Notes under the pieces: generated by a model
Databases searched by the model: none
What the model was told of the DNA's origin: nothing
Seen by the model: only the letters and a program-made list of their open reading frames with translations
Source: Eoetvoesiella caeni
GTDB taxonomy: Bacteria > Pseudomonadota > Gammaproteobacteria > Burkholderiales > Burkholderiaceae_B
Assembly (NCBI RefSeq): GCF_003315175.1
Contig: NZ_QNRQ01000004.1
Location: 62,001 to 126,000, forward strand
Length of the DNA stretch: 64,000 nt
Direction of reading: 5' to 3'
Part shown: positions 61,648 through 64,000 of the stretch, one piece after another
Layout: each line of letters starts with the position of its first letter
Position numbering within the stretch: the first letter of the stretch is position 1
Program-made: the position numbers and the translations under genes

Positions 61648-62751
61648 TTATTTTTTGGCGTTGGCCAGCGCAATGCCCAGGTAGTTGTCGTAAGAGCCTT
61701 CGGCAATGCGGAACCAGGGCACGGTGCCATCGCGAAATGCCATGTAGTTCTCGAAGACCTTCTTGAAGCCCGCGTCTTTGTCGCAAAACTCTTTGTAAAG
61801 CACATTGGACGCCGCAAACGCCGCGTCCATGACATCGCGCGGAAACGCCTTGAGCGTGGTGCCGTTGGCGATCAGGCGGCGCAGCGCTTCGGAGTTGTGC
61901 GCATCGTAATTGGCCGTCATTTGCATGCCGGCATAGCTGCTGGCCAGGGAGATCAGCGACTGGTAATGCTTGGGCAGCTTTTCGTAGACGCCATCGTTGA
62001 CATACAACGACACCTGCGCAGAGCCCTCCCACCAGCCCGGGTAATAGTAGTACTTGGCTACCTTGAACAAGCCCAGCTTCTCGTCGTCGACCGGACCGAC
62101 GAATTCGACGGCGTCCAGCGTGCCTTTTTCCAGCGAGGGGTAGATATCGCCCGGCGGAATCTGCTGCGGCACGACGCCCATGCGCGACAGCACTTCGCCG
62201 GCAAACCCCGCGGTGCGCATTGTCAGGCCCTTCAAGTCAGCCAAGGTATTGATGGGCTTGCGATACCACCCGCCCATTTGGGTACCGGTATTGCCCATCG
62301 GGAAATTGACGATATGGCGCGGCGCAAACAATTCACGCATGAGCTTCAGGCCGTCGCCCTGCTCCATCCAGGCGGTCATCTGGCGTGTATTCAGGCCAAA
62401 GGGCACGGCGGTATCGAAACAAAAGGTGGGATCTTTACCGTAGTAATAATAAGAGGCGGTCTGCCCGCACTCCACCGTATTGTTGCTGACCGCGTCCATC
62501 ACGCCGTAACCGGGCACAATTTCGCCGGCCGGATACAGGCGGATGGAAAACTGGCCATCGGAGGCCTCTTCGATCATTTTGCAGAATGTCTGGGCGGCCC
62601 CGAACAACGGCGGCAACGACGGCCCGTAGGTCGACGTCATTTTCCAACTGATCTTGGGATTGGCCTGGGCGAACACAGGCGCGGCAACGGCAGCCGTGCC
62701 CGCCACGGCGCCAAGGCCGGCTTTTTTCAGGAATGAACGGCGCTGCATCAA
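61648..62751 (-). CDS. TRAP transporter solute-binding protein (DctP family), Tat-exported
   Basis: 367 residues. The twin-arginine signal MQRRSFLKKAGLGAVAG ends near AQANPK. The mature DctP fold has RLYPAGEIVPGYGVMDAVSN, MGGWYRKPINTLADLKGL, the arginine of the carboxylate site in MRTAGFAGEVLSRMG, and ATLDAVEF-like GTLDAVEFVGPVDDE. It binds a carboxylate-containing solute in the periplasm and hands it to a DctQM-type permease. No dctQ/dctM lies nearby, so the permease must be elsewhere or the protein is an orphan. The exact substrate is unknown. Confidence 0.92.
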   Translation of the reverse strand: MMQRRSFLKKAGLGAVAGTAAVAAPVFAQANPKISWKMTSTYGPSLPPLFGAAQTFCKMIEEASDGQFSIRLYPAGEIVPGYGVMDAVSNNTVECGQTASYYYYGKDPTFCFDTAVPFGLNTRQMTAWMEQGDGLKLMRELFAPRHIVNFPMGNTGTQMGGWYRKPINTLADLKGLTMRTAGFAGEVLSRMGVVPQQIPPGDIYPSLEKGTLDAVEFVGPVDDEKLGLFKVAKYYYYPGWWEGSAQVSLYVNDGVYEKLPKHYQSLISLASSYAGMQMTANYDAHNSEALRRLIANGTTLKAFPRDVMDAAFAASNVLYKEFCDKDAGFKKVFENYMAFRDGTVPWFRIAEGSYDNYLGIALANAKK

Positions 62752-62851
62752 GCGTCTCCTTGCGAAAGTTACACAACAAGTGCAGCGGGCTGATTGCTGC
62801 CGCAGGCACGATACGACAGCATCTTACACCCGGACGAAACAGACAGTAGCG

Positions 62852-64000
62852 TCACTGCCCCGCAATAGCCATTTGCTCGATCAATATAGAACCAGACGAC
62901 TTGGAGCCGCGGGTAATGGTGTCGGCGCCGACCGCGACGATTTGCCTGAACATGTCGGCCAGGTTGCCGGCAATGGTGACTTCCTGGACGGCGTGGCGGA
63001 TTTCGCCGTTTTCCACCCAATAGCCGAACGCGCCGCGCGAATAGTCGCCGGTTACGTAATTGACGCCCTGCCCGATCAGTTCGGTGACAAGAAAGCCGGT
63101 GCCCATTTTGCGCAGCATGGCGCGAAAATCGTCGTCGGGATTCGTAAGGCGCGAGACCAGGCTTAAGTTGTGCGAGCCGCCGGCATTGCCGGTGGTTTGC
63201 ATATTGAGCTTCCTGGCGGTGTAGCTGGACAGAAAATAGCCTTGCAGAACGCCGTCCACGACTACGTCGCGCGCGCTGGTGCGCACGCCTTCGTCGTCGA
63301 ACGCCGAACTTCCCATGGCGCCGGGGATAAATGGGTCTTCGGCAACCTGAAGATGGTCGGCCAACACAGGCTTGCCCAGAGAATCGACAAGGAAGCTTGC
63401 TTTGCGGTACAGCGCGCCGCCGCTGGTGGCCTGTACAAGAGCACCCAACAAGCCCAGGGCCAGGGGGGCTTCGAATAGAACGGGAAAGCGTCCGGTCTTG
63501 ATCCGGCGCGCGGACATTCGGGACAAAGTGCGCTCGGCCGCATAGCGCCCCACCGCGGCTGCGTCAGCCAGGCGGGAGGCCTGGCGGTCGGCGCTGTACC
63601 AGTAGTCGCGCTGCATGGCGGCGCCGCGGCCGGCAATTGGCGCCACCGACAAGGAGTGGCGCGAATAGGGGTAGCCGGCCAGGAAGCCCCGGCTGTTGCC
63701 CAGCACGAAATGGCCTTCGAAGGTACCGACAGACGCGCCGTCGGTATTGGTGATGAGCGGGCTGACGGCGCGGGCGGCGCGTTCTGCCTCTAGGGCGATG
63801 GCGGCGGCCGCCTCGGCGTCGATATCCCAGGGGGAATGCAGTTGCAGGTCGGGAAATTCGCGAGCCAGCAGTTCTGGTTCGGGCAAACCGGCGGCTGGAT
63901 CGGCCGCGGTATAGCGCGCGATATGCCATGCGGCATCGACGGTTTCGCGCAGGGCCTGTGCGGAAAAATCGGACGTGGAGGCCGAGCCGCGCTTTTGCCC
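62852..64000 (-). CDS. pmbA: Metalloprotease PmbA (TldE), N-terminus outside window
   Basis: The frame is open to the window end, so only the C-terminal 382 residues are seen, beginning with GQKRGSASTSDFSAQALRET, the usual PmbA stretch. Later elements are SNTDGASV-like ITNTDGASVGTFEG, DDEGVRTSARDVVVDGVLQG and SRGAFGYWVENGEIRHAVQE. With TldD it forms a heterodimeric peptidase that matures modified peptides such as microcin B17 and degrades CcdA-type antitoxins; PmbA itself lacks the zinc site of TldD. The stop is about 100 bases from the TRAP gene start. Confidence 0.96.
   Translation of the reverse strand, partial: GQKRGSASTSDFSAQALRETVDAAWHIARYTAADPAAGLPEPELLAREFPDLQLHSPWDIDAEAAAAIALEAERAARAVSPLITNTDGASVGTFEGHFVLGNSRGFLAGYPYSRHSLSVAPIAGRGAAMQRDYWYSADRQASRLADAAAVGRYAAERTLSRMSARRIKTGRFPVLFEAPLALGLLGALVQATSGGALYRKASFLVDSLGKPVLADHLQVAEDPFIPGAMGSSAFDDEGVRTSARDVVVDGVLQGYFLSSYTARKLNMQTTGNAGGSHNLSLVSRLTNPDDDFRAMLRKMGTGFLVTELIGQGVNYVTGDYSRGAFGYWVENGEIRHAVQEVTIAGNLADMFRQIVAVGADTITRGSKSSGSILIEQMAIAGQ

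Noticed and set aside
1-64000. CRISPR arrays, rRNA genes, insertion sequences
   Set aside because: No regularly spaced repeats, rRNA segments or transposase-like proteins were seen on either strand.

Overview
This 64 kb window looks like chromosomal DNA of a betaproteobacterium, most likely Burkholderiales/Alcaligenaceae (Bordetella-Pusillimonas type). That placement rests on the style of the housekeeping proteins (RplM, RpsI, ErpA, TyrS, PmbA) and on gene order such as fabI-mltD-gloB-methyltransferase-rnhA. It is inferred from memory of the families, not from a search. No rRNA, CRISPR array or intact insertion sequence was seen.

Layout. (1) 1-6.2 kb: the right end of an integrated island. 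It carries a cut-off SF2 helicase, a GIY-YIG nuclease, a DUF2971 protein, two HEPN-type genes (one apparently frameshifted) and a tyrosine integrase that lies directly against the 3' end of tRNA-Val(CAC). (2) 6.3-23.8 kb: core and metabolic genes. These are dnaQ, an RND efflux pair, rnhA, a SAM methyltransferase, gloB, mltD, fabI, a GST, nitronate monooxygenase, trhO, a small unknown gene, a D-2-hydroxyacid dehydrogenase, mmsA, tyrB and a second methyltransferase. (3) 24.1-27.9 kb: a three-subunit gluconate-2-dehydrogenase-type membrane dehydrogenase. (4) 28.0-49.1 kb: an accessory block ending at tRNA-Ser(GGA). It holds a hemerythrin, CinA, an ABC exporter fused to a degenerate kinase ATPase and a receiver domain, a PIG-L deacetylase, a UDP-sugar dehydrogenase, a carbamoyltransferase, a HAD phosphatase, an SDR, a GT4 glycosyltransferase, a YihY/BrkB protein, two paralogous cytochromes c, a caa3-type oxidase with fused subunits I and III, a T4 endonuclease V homologue, a VOC protein and a DUF899 protein. 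(5) 49.3-64 kb: core genes ribE, ribD, nrdR, glyA, a YbhB-type protein, tyrS, an M23 peptidase, anmK, erpA, a DUF6776-like protein, argC, rpsI, rplM, a TRAP binding protein and pmbA (cut by the window end).

How it may fit together. The island looks like mobile defence cargo: helicase plus nuclease, and HEPN proteins. The accessory block combines stress and respiration functions (hemerythrin, caa3 oxidase, UV-damage glycosylase) with a compact set of sugar-modifying enzymes (UDP-sugar oxidation, N-deacetylation, carbamoylation, dephosphorylation, glycosyl transfer). Next to these sits an exporter that carries its own receiver domain.

The best candidate for something undescribed is that exporter and its neighbours (29.4-40.0 kb). 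Its ABC-HATPase-REC architecture is read directly from the sequence; its role in a regulated glycan or glyco-metabolite system is inference. The helicase/GIY-YIG pair and the double-HEPN unit in the island are the second candidates.
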